DNA of 64,000 bases from Rahnella variigena (GCF_003610915.1 NZ_NSDJ01000002.1:1-64000), one strand, 5' to 3'; positions 8,202-18,394 are shown, numbered from the stretch's first letter. Notes: generated by a model from the letters alone, not told the origin. Made by a program: numbers and translations.

Positions 8202-9230
8202 ATGGAATATATCAATTTAGGCCGTACCGGACTGAAGGTCAGCAGGCTGTGTCTCGGATGTATGAGCTACGGTGAACCCGACCGGTTGCCGCAGCCCTGG
8301 TCGCTGGGAGAGGATGATTCACGTCCGCTGATCAGGCAGGCACTCGAGGCGGGCATCAATTTCTTCGATACCGCGAACGTTTATTCCGGCGGCAGTTCGG
8401 AAGAGATTGTCGGGCGCGCCATCCGCGATATGGCAAAGCGAGATGAAGTGGTGATTGCCACCAAAGCGTTTTTCCCGTTGCGCAATGCGCCGAATAACGG
8501 TTTTCTGTCGCGCAAGGCGTTGTTTCAGGCAATTGATGACAGCCTCAGTCGCCTGGGTATGGATTATGTTGACCTCTATCAGATCCATCGTTTTGACCAC
8601 AGTACGCCGGTTGAGGAAACGATGGAAGCTCTGCATGACATCGTGAAAGCGGGCAAAGTGCGTTATATCGGCGCTTCATCGATGGAGGCATGGCGGTTTG
8701 CCAAAATGCAGCATACCGCGGAGAAAAATGGCTGGACGCGTTTCGTGTCCATGCAGCCGCAGTACAATCTTCTATATCGGGAAGAAGAGCGCGAAATGTT
8801 GCCGCAATGTCTGGATCAGGGCGTGGGTGTTATCCCCTGGAGTCCGATGGCTCGCGGGCGGCTGACGCGTGACTGGGATGAGAACACTACACGCAGCGAA
8901 AACGACGCCTTTGCGCTGAAAATGTACCAGAACGCCGCCGAACTGGATAAGCCGGTTGTGGATGTGGTGGCGCGTATTGCTCAGAAGCATGGCATATCCC
9001 GTGCACACATAGCACTTGCCTGGCTGCTGTCGAAACCGGTGATCACCGCACCCATTGTCGGTGCGACGAAACCTGCACATCTTGCTGAAGCCATTGGTGC
9101 GTTAAACTTCCGGCTGAGTACTACAGAAATTGAAGAACTTGAAGCGCCTTATCTGCCACACCCTGTCGATGGCGTGATCCCGCCGCTGCCTGCCGCAGCC
9201 CCCGCGCTGACCCCGCCTTGCGGAATTTAA
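8202..9230 (+). CDS. Aldo/keto reductase, YajO-like
   Basis: 342 residues of the AKR (beta/alpha)8-barrel family. The catalytic tetrad is visible as Asp56 and Tyr61 (FFDTANVYSGGSSEEIVG), Lys88 (VIATKAF) and His129 (YQIHRFD). Overall it is close to E. coli YajO (GMDYVDLYQIHR, YNLLYREEEREMLP, VIPWSPMARGRLTR), with a Pro/Ala-rich tail extending past the usual end. Family enzymes reduce aldehydes with NADPH. An AGGAGAA site precedes ATG 8202. The LysR gene 81 bp downstream on the same strand may regulate it. Confidence 0.85.
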   Translation: MEYINLGRTGLKVSRLCLGCMSYGEPDRLPQPWSLGEDDSRPLIRQALEAGINFFDTANVYSGGSSEEIVGRAIRDMAKRDEVVIATKAFFPLRNAPNNGFLSRKALFQAIDDSLSRLGMDYVDLYQIHRFDHSTPVEETMEALHDIVKAGKVRYIGASSMEAWRFAKMQHTAEKNGWTRFVSMQPQYNLLYREEEREMLPQCLDQGVGVIPWSPMARGRLTRDWDENTTRSENDAFALKMYQNAAELDKPVVDVVARIAQKHGISRAHIALAWLLSKPVITAPIVGATKPAHLAEAIGALNFRLSTTEIEELEAPYLPHPVDGVIPPLPAAAPALTPPCGI

Positions 9231-9311
9231 CTACCCCGGGGCAGACTGGCGCGACGATTATAACGGTGAGCGGATAAGGCGGAATGCGTTAACTAAAAAG
9301 GTATTTCGCGT

Positions 9312-10220
9312 ATGCAAACCAACCGCTCTGACGTGGCCGATCTGATTTACTTTCTGGCTATTGCCCGGCACCGCAGTTTTAGTCGCGCGGCAGTTGAAAT
9401 GGGTGTCAGTGCGTCGGCGCTGAGCCACGCGCTGAAAGGGCTGGAGAGCCGTCTGGGTGTCCGGTTACTTAACCGCACGACTAAAAGCGTGACCCTGACG
9501 ACCGCCGGTGAAGCACTGGCAACGTCGGTGGGGCAGCCGTTTGAGGCGATTGATAACGCGCTCGAGACACTCAACAGGTTTCGCGATACGCCGAGCGGCC
9601 GGATCCGCATTAATGCAGCGGTTGAAGCCGCGAACCTTTTGATTGCTCCGGTCATTCCGGCATTTATGGCGCGCTACCCTGATGTGGAAATTGATCTCGT
9701 GGCCAGCAACCGGCTGATCGATGTCACCGATGCCGGATTTGACGCCGGTATCCGTTATGGGGGCACTGTGCCTGAAGACATGATTGCCCGGCGGCTTTCG
9801 GCGGATATCCGTTGGGTGATCGCCGCTTCCCCTGATTATCTGGCGCGGTCCGGCACACCTGAACATCCTGACGACCTGATGAACCACCGTTGCATCAGCA
9901 ATCGCCTTGGCGATGACCGCATTTACCGCTGGGAGCTGGAACGTAATGGCGAGGCTCTGCAGATCACCGTACCGGGATCGGTTACGGTCGATCAGGCCCA
10001 GACCGGGCTGGTTGCAGTGCTCGGCGGGGCTGGTCTGATGTATTTGCCGGAGCCACTTGTCGCCCCTTATGTGCAAGACGGGCGTCTCCGGCTGGTGCTG
10101 ACAGACTGGGCGCCAGCCGGAGAAGGGTTCTACATTTACTATTCCAGCCGCCGGCAGTTGCCAACGGGATTACGCCTGCTGATTGATTTTATCCGTGAAG
10201 TCAGGCCTCTGGGTTTGTAG
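9312..10220 (+). CDS. LysR-family transcriptional regulator
   Basis: 302 residues. The N-terminal winged helix reads FLAIARHRSFSRAAVEMGVS and LSHALKGLESRLGVRLLNRT, followed by a type 2 periplasmic-binding-fold effector domain (about 95-300) with DAGIRYGG and GLVAVLGGAGLMYLP. This subtype (GIRYGG, with FYIYYSSRR near the end) is common beside oxidoreductase genes. It probably acts on the aldo/keto reductase upstream or on itself; LysR proteins more often lie divergent from their target, so the co-directional order is a mild oddity. Confidence 0.85.
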   Translation: MQTNRSDVADLIYFLAIARHRSFSRAAVEMGVSASALSHALKGLESRLGVRLLNRTTKSVTLTTAGEALATSVGQPFEAIDNALETLNRFRDTPSGRIRINAAVEAANLLIAPVIPAFMARYPDVEIDLVASNRLIDVTDAGFDAGIRYGGTVPEDMIARRLSADIRWVIAASPDYLARSGTPEHPDDLMNHRCISNRLGDDRIYRWELERNGEALQITVPGSVTVDQAQTGLVAVLGGAGLMYLPEPLVAPYVQDGRLRLVLTDWAPAGEGFYIYYSSRRQLPTGLRLLIDFIREVRPLGL

Positions 10221-10283
10221 TCGTGTGGTGGAGCCATGTCGGTTACATAAGTCGGTTACTTAAAAACAGGCCTGGCTTCCTTA

Positions 10284-13200
10284 TCAGAACCCGATGTTCA
10301 CCCGGATCATGATCATTTGTGAGCGGCTGCGTGCTTCATCCAGCCCGAGCGTGCCCTGATAGGCGATGCCCGGCGTGATGTTATGCGGCAGCAGGAAATC
10401 CAGCCCCATGCCTAACACCAGATTTTCCTGACTGTCGCCGTAGACATCCGCACTCCACGTATCATTGCCGGAATCGGCGTAACCCAGACGGGCGCGGCCC
10501 GGATCGCTGAAAGCCTGCGTGTATTCGAAACGACTTTGCCAGCGCAGCACCGACCACGTCAGTGGCAGTGCGTATTGGGTGCGAACGCCGAGCGCGCCGG
10601 TCACATCATTCAGCACCTGGGAGGCGAAAGCCAGATCGTAGGCATCGGCGCTGGATTCCGTGTAGCTGTCGAGCCGGGTGCGAGACAATTGCAGGCGTCC
10701 GTATGGCGAAATCAGCAGGTCGGGCAGACGATAGTCATAACCCGATGTCAGAGCCCCAAATACCTGATAACCGCCACGGTCGCCGCGGGCGAATTGATCC
10801 ATTTCTGTCACATAACGACGGCTGTCGTAGTCCAGACGGCTGTATCCGAGCAAACCATCGATAAAGAAACGGCTGGGATGATAGCTGCCATAAAGCGCCG
10901 AGCTGATGGATCGACCGTTGCTGCGGGAACCGCTGTCACCGATATCGCTAACGTCTCTGCCAAAACCAATCCCCATACCTGCGGTGAAAGTCGGGGTGAA
11001 CTGATAGTCCGCGCCGGTGCTGATGCCGACCAGCGTGTGACTGAAACTCACACTGTCTTTCCCCGAGTGGCCGAAGTCAACAAATCCGCCGGTCCAGTAA
11101 TTGATACGCGAGTTCGCACCATTAAGCGGATGCTGCGCGGCGTTTTTATCGGTCAGTTGCGGCAGTTCAGGCTGCGGACGATTGTGCTCCCACGCGGTGT
11201 CCCACAGCGTGTCATCGTTGCCGCGTTCCTTTTTAGACGCTGGCATATTGAAACGGATGCCGTTCATATCGCTGCGCGCACTGGCCGGGTTGTGCAGCGT
11301 TTCCAGACGATCGCCGAAGTTGCGGATTTGCGCACGCGCGAAATTTTGCGCCGACTGAATCTGCGCGCTGACCAGGCCGAGCACATCCGGATCTTTGGAC
11401 GGGTCAGGACGTCCGGCGATGGTCAGCGTCACGGTCGCTGGCGCAGATTGCGAGTCTTGCGTCAGCAGCACATAACGCAGTACCACCGTGCCGGAAGCCT
11501 GAGCCGCAGCCTGGAAGTCGAAATAAATACTGTTGTCGCTTTGCTCCAGTGCCGCACTGCCGAGCGTTACCGCCGGAGAATCGACGAGACGCGCACCAGT
11601 GAACGGCCCGCCGGTGGCATTTTCTGTCAGGTTTACCCGCACGGATTTGCCAGCCAGAACGGAGGCCGCATGGCTGACGCCCACCGGCTGCGCGCTGTTA
11701 ATGTTTAGCGTGTACGCGACCTGAGCCGTTACGCCGCTGGCGTCGGTGGCGATCAACGTAAAGCTGTTGTTTCCCGATGCGGAAGGGGTTCCGCTCAGGG
11801 TGTCGCCGCTCAGTGTTAATCCGGCAGGCAATGTCCCTGACACGCGGTACTGATACGGTGCCGTGCCGCCGGTTACGCTGAACGTCTGACGATAAGGCTT
11901 GCCTGCGCGACCATCGGTCAACGCGCCGCTGGCAGGCGTAAAGGCCAGCGATACGGCAGTGATATTCAGCGTGACCGTCGCCTGTGCTGCGCCAAAACTG
12001 TTGGAAGCGTTGTAAATGAAACTGTCACTACCGGAATAACCTGCGACTGGCGTATATCGAATTTTTAGGTTCTGGATGCGCGCCGTGCCGTGTGCGGGTT
12101 GCTGCACAATCGCCAGTGACGTGACTGCGCCGCCCGACAGCAACGGCTCGATCAGATTCTCACTGGTATTGGCCGCCACGCTCGAGGATACCGCACTGAC
12201 CACCGGTGCCTGTCCGGAAACGGTCAGTGCGTAGTTTACGGTGCCGGTGATCCCGTGACTGTCCGCGGCACTCACCTGAATGGCATAAGTGCCGGAAGCG
12301 GCGGGCGTACCGGAAATCTCACCCGTGCTGGCGCTGACGGAGAGTCCGGCAGGCAGGCCGGATGCGCTGTAGGTGTATGGAGCGTTGCCGTTGCTGGCAG
12401 TAATGATCTGCGACCACGGCGTACCTGCGGTGGCTGCGGGTAATGCGCCGCTCGCAGGCGTGAAGCCGAGCGTCACGCTGGCTACGGTTACATTCACCGT
12501 TGCAGCGGATGAAGTTCCCCAGTTATTGCTGGCGGTATAAGTGAAACTGTCGGTACCTGAATATCCGGGCGCAGGGGTGTAACTCAGTGAGGTACCCGAA
12601 GCCGTTGCCGTGCCGTGAAGCGGTGCGGTCGTAACGGTGACTGACGCTGCGACGCCGCCTGAAAGCGCCGGCACAATGGCATTGTTGCTGCTGTTACCGG
12701 CAACTGTGGTGCTGACTACACCCGCGACCGGTGCCTGCCCGTTAACGGTTATCGTATAGCTTTGGTTTCCGGTGGCAGCATTCGCCGTATCGTGCGCCAC
12801 GACGGTAACGTTAAAGCTGCCCGTTGCAGTCGGCGTTCCCGAAATTTCGCCATTCAATGCCAGTGTTAATCCGGCAGGTAACGCATCCCCGGTCGTGAAC
12901 TGATAGCTGCCTGACCCGCCGGTTGCCGTCAGTGTCTGGCTGTAAGCGGTGCCGGATGTGGCAGAAGGTAAGGTGACAGGCGACAGCGTAATCACCGGTG
13001 CTGCGACATTCACGCTGACGGTCGCTGGTGCGGATGTGCCCCAGTTGTTGCTGGCGGTATACGTGAAAGTGTCCGCACCGAAATAGTTTTGCAGCGGCGT
13101 ATAAAGGGCAGTTGAGCCTGAGAATACGACCGAACCGTGTGCAGGTGCCGCACCCTGTGCCACCAATGTCGCTGCGCCACCGGAAAGGGGCAGGGCAATC

Positions 13201-13997
13201 GTATTATTACTGCTGTTAAACGCTACGCTGGCGCTGGCAGAACCGGCGACCGGTGCTAAACCGTTGCGTTGAACCTGAACAGAATAGCCGGACGTGGTGG
13301 TGCCGTCGGCAGCCGTCACGGTGACGGTGATCGTGTTACTGCCTTCACTTAACGGGATCGCCCCTGACGCACTGCCGGAAGTGACGGAAGTTCCATTCAC
13401 TTTTACGGTTGCGGTGCTGTCGGTGGTCACTGGTGTCAGCGTAATGCTGGTCACGTTATTGGCGACGGTTGCGCTGTAAGAGGTTGTCCCGCTGGAAAAG
13501 GTCGGGGAAAGCGAACCGGTTGAAAGTGACAGCGCCGTGAGGCTGGCATCGGTGGATGCGCTGACCGGTGAGGTACAGGAAACGCTGAGAGGGCTCAGGT
13601 AGCCGTGGCTGGTGGTGATGCGAAAGCGAACTCCCGCACTCGCCAGTTGTGACCCTGTCACGGTGTAAGAATGAGTACCTGCCGTGCCGCCGGTGACGTA
13701 GTAGGTTGAGAATGTCGACTGCGCATAATTCGTCAGGCCGAAGCTGTCCGTATCTGTCATCTCGCTGTTCACACCGGCGCCAGAATCTGAAAACGTCAGC
13801 GTTAAGGTATCACTGGTATCAAACTGACTGGCCTGATAAGCCTGAGTTGAAAAGTTCGCGGTAGAAAACGTGCGGTTATTCAGCGCCGTACACCCTGCCG
13901 ATTGAGCAATGGCCTGGGATACCGAAAAGAGTGATAACAAAAGAAAAGCGCAGACAAAACGGGCAAAGTGCCCGGTCGCGCGGCGATGGCGAGTCAT
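10284..13997 (-). CDS. Autotransporter with Ig-like/He_PIG repeats
   Basis: 1237 residues. A signal peptide with a long charged start (to about AIAQS, residue 33) is followed by a DUF-like domain, a cadherin-like beta-sandwich (TDASLTALSLSTGSLSPTF, about 155-240) and then three to four units of roughly 175 residues. Each unit pairs a YTASNNWGTS Ig-like fold with an LPAGL...GEISGTP putative-Ig domain. After about residue 960 comes an autotransporter barrel (TGGFVDFGHSG, GISTGADYQF) ending in RVNIGF, with terminal Phe as expected for outer membrane barrels. It is probably a surface protein; adhesion or cell contact is inference. CAGGGA precedes ATG 13997. No downstream partner. Confidence 0.85.
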   Translation of the reverse strand: MTRHRRATGHFARFVCAFLLLSLFSVSQAIAQSAGCTALNNRTFSTANFSTQAYQASQFDTSDTLTLTFSDSGAGVNSEMTDTDSFGLTNYAQSTFSTYYVTGGTAGTHSYTVTGSQLASAGVRFRITTSHGYLSPLSVSCTSPVSASTDASLTALSLSTGSLSPTFSSGTTSYSATVANNVTSITLTPVTTDSTATVKVNGTSVTSGSASGAIPLSEGSNTITVTVTAADGTTTSGYSVQVQRNGLAPVAGSASASVAFNSSNNTIALPLSGGAATLVAQGAAPAHGSVVFSGSTALYTPLQNYFGADTFTYTASNNWGTSAPATVSVNVAAPVITLSPVTLPSATSGTAYSQTLTATGGSGSYQFTTGDALPAGLTLALNGEISGTPTATGSFNVTVVAHDTANAATGNQSYTITVNGQAPVAGVVSTTVAGNSSNNAIVPALSGGVAASVTVTTAPLHGTATASGTSLSYTPAPGYSGTDSFTYTASNNWGTSSAATVNVTVASVTLGFTPASGALPAATAGTPWSQIITASNGNAPYTYSASGLPAGLSVSASTGEISGTPAASGTYAIQVSAADSHGITGTVNYALTVSGQAPVVSAVSSSVAANTSENLIEPLLSGGAVTSLAIVQQPAHGTARIQNLKIRYTPVAGYSGSDSFIYNASNSFGAAQATVTLNITAVSLAFTPASGALTDGRAGKPYRQTFSVTGGTAPYQYRVSGTLPAGLTLSGDTLSGTPSASGNNSFTLIATDASGVTAQVAYTLNINSAQPVGVSHAASVLAGKSVRVNLTENATGGPFTGARLVDSPAVTLGSAALEQSDNSIYFDFQAAAQASGTVVLRYVLLTQDSQSAPATVTLTIAGRPDPSKDPDVLGLVSAQIQSAQNFARAQIRNFGDRLETLHNPASARSDMNGIRFNMPASKKERGNDDTLWDTAWEHNRPQPELPQLTDKNAAQHPLNGANSRINYWTGGFVDFGHSGKDSVSFSHTLVGISTGADYQFTPTFTAGMGIGFGRDVSDIGDSGSRSNGRSISSALYGSYHPSRFFIDGLLGYSRLDYDSRRYVTEMDQFARGDRGGYQVFGALTSGYDYRLPDLLISPYGRLQLSRTRLDSYTESSADAYDLAFASQVLNDVTGALGVRTQYALPLTWSVLRWQSRFEYTQAFSDPGRARLGYADSGNDTWSADVYGDSQENLVLGMGLDFLLPHNITPGIAYQGTLGLDEARSRSQMIMIRVNIGF

Positions 13998-14213
13998 GTA
14001 AATTCCCTGAGATATTATGACGTGCAGGCGTCTTTTGGTGTGGTTGTTTTGGTAATGTTATAAGAATGTTCCTAATGCCATTGCTCAAATAGCGAGTAAA
14101 AAACGGCTAATTACGGTGAGATCAAAAGGGATGACGTCAGGGTGTTTCAATCGCAATCGGGGGATGAGTATTAAGAAGGGCGTTCAGAGAAATGATATTG
14201 AAAGGCGAATTAA

Positions 14214-14248
14214 ATAAAAAAGCCGCAGACCTGTCCGGTATGCGGCTT
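14214..14248 (-). terminator. Terminator of the DUF1471 gene
   Basis: GCCGCA (14222-14227) pairs with TGCGGC (14241-14246). On the minus strand the stem is followed by a run of T residues, 31 bp after the stop of the gene ending at 14279. Confidence 0.7.
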
Positions 14249-14278
14249 ATTATATTTTACTTAAACTGTCAGGAAACA

Positions 14279-14584
14279 TCAGTCATAGGCCACTTTATGG
14301 TTGATATGATAAAATGTCGCGGTGGCCGCCATGACGTGTTGTTCCTCTTTACCCGGTTTATGGGATTCCACATTAGTAATGTGATAACCGACCGCACCGG
14401 CATCTAACGCTTTTTTAACAATCGCATTGTTGAGTTCTTCCATGGAGGTAGCCCAGGAAACCGTTGTTACACCAACAGCTTGCAGGGAGGCTATTTCACG
14501 ATGTGATAATCCGCTGCGGATCAAAACAGGCTTAACAGACTTCGGATAAAATATGGATAAAACATCATTTACTAAGCCTTTCAT
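14279..14584 (-). CDS. DUF1471 (YdgH/BhsA/McbA-like) protein without signal peptide
   Basis: ATG 14584, preceded by GAGGAA at a good distance, gives 101 residues. The C-terminal half (about 40-95) is a DUF1471 domain: GVTTVSWATSMEELNNAIVK, then DAGAVGYHITNVES and a final VMAATATFYH strand. Most family members (BhsA, McbA, YhcN) are small periplasmic proteins linked to stress and biofilm; this one begins MKGLVNDVLSIFYPK and shows no signal peptide, so it may be cytosolic. It has its own terminator and stands between the autotransporter and sad. Confidence 0.75.
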   Translation of the reverse strand: MKGLVNDVLSIFYPKSVKPVLIRSGLSHREIASLQAVGVTTVSWATSMEELNNAIVKKALDAGAVGYHITNVESHKPGKEEQHVMAATATFYHINHKVAYD

Positions 14585-14599
14585 GGAGTTATTCCTCAA

Positions 14600-14867
14600 G
14601 AGTTCAATGTCTGAATCAGGTATTACGTTGCCGTCAATTCATCGGCACAACATTAATAAACACCTTTTCATGTGACGAACTTTAGCTTTAATTGCTAATT
14701 TCCTGTTAAGAAGGGTTTCGCCACAATTAACGCGATTTTAAAAGAGGATGCTTTCATTTCGTTACAGGTTCGTTATTTTTGACATGAATAAAAGGAAGGA
14801 AAAGACAACGGGCACTTTCGCGCCCGGATGAGTTTTCTTTTATACCCCTTACGGAGCGCGGCGGGTT
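14600..14867. other. Intergenic region between DUF1471 and sad
   Basis: AT-rich; it holds the DUF1471 promoter region on the right-to-left strand and the sad terminator. No gene seen. Confidence 0.6.
14798..14826 (-). terminator. Likely terminator of sad
   Basis: CGGGC and GCCCG (14809-14826) form a short stem around GCGAAAGT-type loop bases. On the minus strand TTGTCTTTTCC follows. It lies about 40 bp past the sad stop. Confidence 0.55.
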
Positions 14868-16259
14868 TTATTTCCGGTTGCTCCACACGGTCTGCACGTT
14901 ACAGAACTCGCGTAAACCGAAGTGTGAAAGCTCACGACCATAGCCGCTTTTTTTCACGCCACCGAACGCAACACGCGGATCGGATGCACTGTAACCGTTG
15001 ATAAACACACCGCCGGTTTCCAGTTCATTCGTCATCTGTTCTGCCCGCGCAAGGTCAGTCGTGAAGATGGTCGCAGTCAGGCCAAAATCGCTGTCATTAG
15101 CCAGTTCGACGGCATGGTCAGCATCGCGCGCGACCGTAATGGCGGCGACCGGACCGAACAGCTCCTGGCGGAATGCAGTCATTTCAGGCGTCACATTGCT
15201 TAAAACAGTCGGTGCATAGAAATTACCGTTTCCGGGAATTTTCTCGCCGCCGAGCAGCAGGGTTGCGCCTTCTGCCAGCGTATCCTGGACTTGTTTATCC
15301 AGTTCATCACGCAAATCATAACGCGCCATCGGGCCGATATAGGTCGAGTCATCCAGCGGATCGCCCGTCACCAGCGCCTGTGCGGCGGCCACAAATTTTG
15401 CCGTAAAGGCATCCAGCACACCTTCCTCAACGATAAACCGCTTGGCTGCGGCACATACCTGCCCGGTATTTTGATAACGACCGGCGACTGCCGCTTTTAC
15501 CGCTTCATCCAGATTTGCGTCATTGAGTACGATGAACGGGTCTGAACCGCCCAGTTCCAGCACACATTTTTTCAGAGACTTACCTGCCAGCTCTGCAATT
15601 GCCGCACCGGCACGCACGCTGCCTGTTACCGTCACGGCAACGACGCGCGGGTCAGCAATCAGTTCTGCCACTGCCGGATTTCCGACATTAATCACACCAA
15701 ACACACCGGCCGGAAAACCAGCTTTCAGCGCGGCCTGTTTCACCAGATACGTGGTGCCCATCACGTTCGGCGCCGGTTTTAACAGGAAAGTGTTACCCGC
15801 CAGCAACGCCGGCACGGCACCGCGCAAAATCTGCCACACCGGGAAATTCCACGGCATAATCGCCAGTATCATCCCGGACGGCCTGTAATGAATGTGCGCC
15901 TCGCCGTTGTCGACCATCGTCGGTTCCGGTGCCAGCATCGCCGGACCGTTTTTAGCGTACCACTCACACAATCCGGCTGATTTTTCCACTTCAGCGCGTG
16001 CCTGTTTCACCGGCTTGCCCATTTCGAGGGTGATCATGCGGGCGATGTCTTCGCTGGCGGAGCGCAGTTCGGCGGCCAGATTGACCAGCAGCTTTGCCCG
16101 CTGTTGGACGTCAGTTTTGCGCCATTGCTTAAATGCCGCGCTGCCCTGCGAAACCGCCGCTTCCAGTGCCAGCGTGGTGTCAAAAGGATATTCAGCGATA
16201 CGTTCGCCGGTGAACGGATTTTGCGAAATGGCATGTGCTTGCGAATTTGTCGTCGTCAT
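14868..16259 (-). CDS. sad: Succinate semialdehyde dehydrogenase (NAD+) Sad/YneI
   Basis: 463 residues, like E. coli Sad (462). It has IMPWNFP (about 134-140), VTVTGSVRAGAAI, Glu235 in KKCVLELGGSDPF and Cys269 in NTGQVCAAAKRF, plus the typical end FGGVKKSGYGRELSHFGLREF. It oxidises succinate semialdehyde and related aldehydes. As in E. coli it is divergent from a PtrR/YneJ LysR gene. Together with gabD this gives the strain two enzymes for the same step, one within the damaged gab locus and one intact here under separate control. Confidence 0.92.
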   Translation of the reverse strand: MTTTNSQAHAISQNPFTGERIAEYPFDTTLALEAAVSQGSAAFKQWRKTDVQQRAKLLVNLAAELRSASEDIARMITLEMGKPVKQARAEVEKSAGLCEWYAKNGPAMLAPEPTMVDNGEAHIHYRPSGMILAIMPWNFPVWQILRGAVPALLAGNTFLLKPAPNVMGTTYLVKQAALKAGFPAGVFGVINVGNPAVAELIADPRVVAVTVTGSVRAGAAIAELAGKSLKKCVLELGGSDPFIVLNDANLDEAVKAAVAGRYQNTGQVCAAAKRFIVEEGVLDAFTAKFVAAAQALVTGDPLDDSTYIGPMARYDLRDELDKQVQDTLAEGATLLLGGEKIPGNGNFYAPTVLSNVTPEMTAFRQELFGPVAAITVARDADHAVELANDSDFGLTATIFTTDLARAEQMTNELETGGVFINGYSASDPRVAFGGVKKSGYGRELSHFGLREFCNVQTVWSNRK

Positions 16260-16359
16260 TGTTTATTCCTCGTTAAACCAGTGCGTTCAGAATAGAGGGT
16301 TGCGTGTTTTAATAAAAATGAATAAAAATAAGTAAACCATTCACATTTTGAGAAAACCT

Positions 16360-17244
16360 ATGAATCTCTCACAGCTTGAGATGTTCCGTGCCGTTGCTGA
16401 AACCGGCAGTATTAGTGCCGCCGCACAGCGGGTACATCGTGTTCCGTCGAATCTGACAACACGCATTAAGCAGCTTGAGGCGGAGCTGGGCGTCGAATTA
16501 TTCATCCGCGAGAATCAGCGGTTACGTCTTTCGCCAGCAGGGCGTAATTTTCTTGATTACAACAACCGGATCCTGGATTTAGTGGAGGAGGCGCGGTTGT
16601 CGGTAGCCGGAACAGAACCTCAGGGGATTTTCGCACTGGGCGCCCTGGAAAGTACCGCCGCCGTGCGTATTCCGGCGCTGCTGGCGCAATATCATCAGCA
16701 GTTCACCAAAGTTGAACTGGCACTAAGTACCGGTCCGTCGGGTGAATTGCTGGATAAATTGCTCGAGGGTGAGCTGGAAGCAACATTTGTAGACGGGCCC
16801 GTTCTGCATCCTGTGCTGGATGGTGTACCGGTATATCCGGAGGAAATGGTGATTGTCGCGCCGCTGCATCATGCACCGGTCACACGCGGGCAGGACGTAA
16901 ACGGAGAAATCGTGTATGCGTTTCGCTCCAACTGTTCTTACCGGCGTCATTTTGAAAGCTGGTTCGCGGATGATGGTGCAGCGCCGGGGAAAATTTACGA
17001 GATGGAGTCCTATCACGGCATGCTGGCCTGCGTCATTGCAGGTGGCGGACTGGCGCTGATGCCACGCAGTATGCTGGAAAGTATGCCGGGCAGCAGTACG
17101 GTGAGTATCTGGCCGCTGGCTGACAATTATCGTTATCTGACGACCTGGCTGGTGTGGCGGCGGGGGATCCTGACCAGAAACTTGTCTGAGTTTGCGAAGA
17201 TGGCCAGGGAACTGACAATCAGCCTTCAGCTACCTGCAAAATGA
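16360..17244 (+). CDS. ptrR: LysR-type regulator PtrR/YneJ
   Basis: ATG 16360 gives 294 residues starting MNLSQLEMF; an in-frame TTG 12 bp upstream is less likely. The helix-turn-helix region [20 protein letters not shown] and the following [13 protein letters not shown] match E. coli PtrR closely, as do [15 protein letters not shown] and [16 protein letters not shown]. PtrR controls sad in E. coli and responds to nitrogen/putrescine conditions. The 100-bp divergent spacer with sad is the expected operator site. Confidence 0.9.
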   Translation: MNLSQLEMFRAVAETGSISAAAQRVHRVPSNLTTRIKQLEAELGVELFIRENQRLRLSPAGRNFLDYNNRILDLVEEARLSVAGTEPQGIFALGALESTAAVRIPALLAQYHQQFTKVELALSTGPSGELLDKLLEGELEATFVDGPVLHPVLDGVPVYPEEMVIVAPLHHAPVTRGQDVNGEIVYAFRSNCSYRRHFESWFADDGAAPGKIYEMESYHGMLACVIAGGGLALMPRSMLESMPGSSTVSIWPLADNYRYLTTWLVWRRGILTRNLSEFAKMARELTISLQLPAK

Positions 17245-17779
17245 TCTGCCAGTCCAGCGCAAGTTTCAGCGCTACACAGCCAGCACAAACAACAAAAATG
17301 GTTTTGAACATAACGGTCAGGGGTCTTATTTTGTGATTTAAGTCTCATTTTGCCGTCGGAGTTGTTTAATTGCTTCTAAAAAATGGTGCAGAAGATGCTT
17401 TTTCTAACCCGTTTTACCGAAATGATTATTCAGAAAAGAGTAATGCTTCGCACGTAAAGACCAGACTTTGACAAATTTGTACATAATAACAACATAGTTT
17501 ATTCACGTACTGACACTATTATCAAAGTGTGCAAATTGTGATTAATAATATTTTTCTGGCGTTTTTTAGGTGTTTAAAGTGATTTCTTCGTAAAAGTTTT
17601 AATTACTCAGCGACAACAAGTTGTTATGAGAGGGGGTATTAACAATTAAAGAAAAAGAGTGGCGACTGCCACCGTTGTGTCACGGTGAATAATATTATGC
17701 TGGCGCAATTGATATCATTATTTCTTTGTGTAGAATCAGGGTCACTAATTTAATGATACCCCTCTAAAGTGAGCACATC
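17245..17779. other. AT-rich intergenic region upstream of the H-NS-family gene
   Basis: 535 bp without a convincing gene. It becomes strongly A+T rich from about 17330, with phased A/T tracts, and contains a small GTGGC-GACT-GCCAC hairpin near 17660 followed by CCGTTGTGTCACGG. It probably holds the hns promoter and, by analogy with hns genes, a curved autoregulatory region. Confidence 0.5.
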
Positions 17780-18187
17780 ATGGACAACGCGTTAAACGTT
17801 TTGAATAATATCCGTACACTTCGGGCACAGGCTCGTGAAATGCCACTCAGCACTCTGGAAGAAATTCTCGAGAAGCTGACTGCAATTGTTGAAGAATCAC
17901 GCGAAAATGTGAAAGCGCGCAGTGCGCAGCAGCAGGAACGTGACGAAAAATTACTGAAATACCGTGAAATGCTGGCAAACGACGGCATCGCTATTGATGA
18001 CCTGCTGGGTCACCAGACAACCAAAGAATCCGGTAAAGCTAAGCGTAAACCACGCCCGGCAATCTATGAGTATACCGATACCGACGGTTCTAAAAAAACC
18101 TGGACCGGCCAGGGCCGCACTCCTTCTGCCATTAAAGCGGCACTGGATGGCGGTGCAACATTAGAGAGTTTTCTGATCGCGCGTTAA
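17780..18187 (+). CDS. hns: H-NS family nucleoid protein
   Basis: 135 residues. The N-terminal oligomerisation helices (LNNIRTLRAQAREM, TLEEILEKL, about 1-65) and a KAKRKPRP linker lead to the DNA-binding domain with the conserved TWTGQGRTPSAIKAAL, whose QGR loop is residues 111-113. H-NS proteins coat and silence AT-rich, often acquired DNA. The sequence differs enough from textbook H-NS in the middle segment that it could be the principal H-NS or a paralogue (StpA-like); position alone does not decide. Confidence 0.85.
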   Translation: MDNALNVLNNIRTLRAQAREMPLSTLEEILEKLTAIVEESRENVKARSAQQQERDEKLLKYREMLANDGIAIDDLLGHQTTKESGKAKRKPRPAIYEYTDTDGSKKTWTGQGRTPSAIKAALDGGATLESFLIAR

Positions 18188-18394
18188 TCAGGCTACCGAT
18201 GTGTTCAGTGTTTTCTGCCTTGCAAACAGCAGGGCAGATAACACACTTATTTGTCTTTTTCCCATTCCGCAACTCCCTTTTTTAACATCGTAATACCCCT
18301 GCGTCCGATCATTTCTCACTAGTGCTCATTCCTCTTAATGTAAGCTTAAGTCTCAGCAAGTATGGTTAACGTCTCTTCGTTTACCGGAAATGCT

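Noticed and set aside
10536..11708. A 390-codon open frame opposite the autotransporter barrel
   Set aside because: Composition reflects the complementary strand; no RBS or motif.
13010..13500. Direct repeats inside the autotransporter read as possible CRISPR or mobile repeats
   Set aside because: They encode the Ig-like units in frame and have no short constant spacers.
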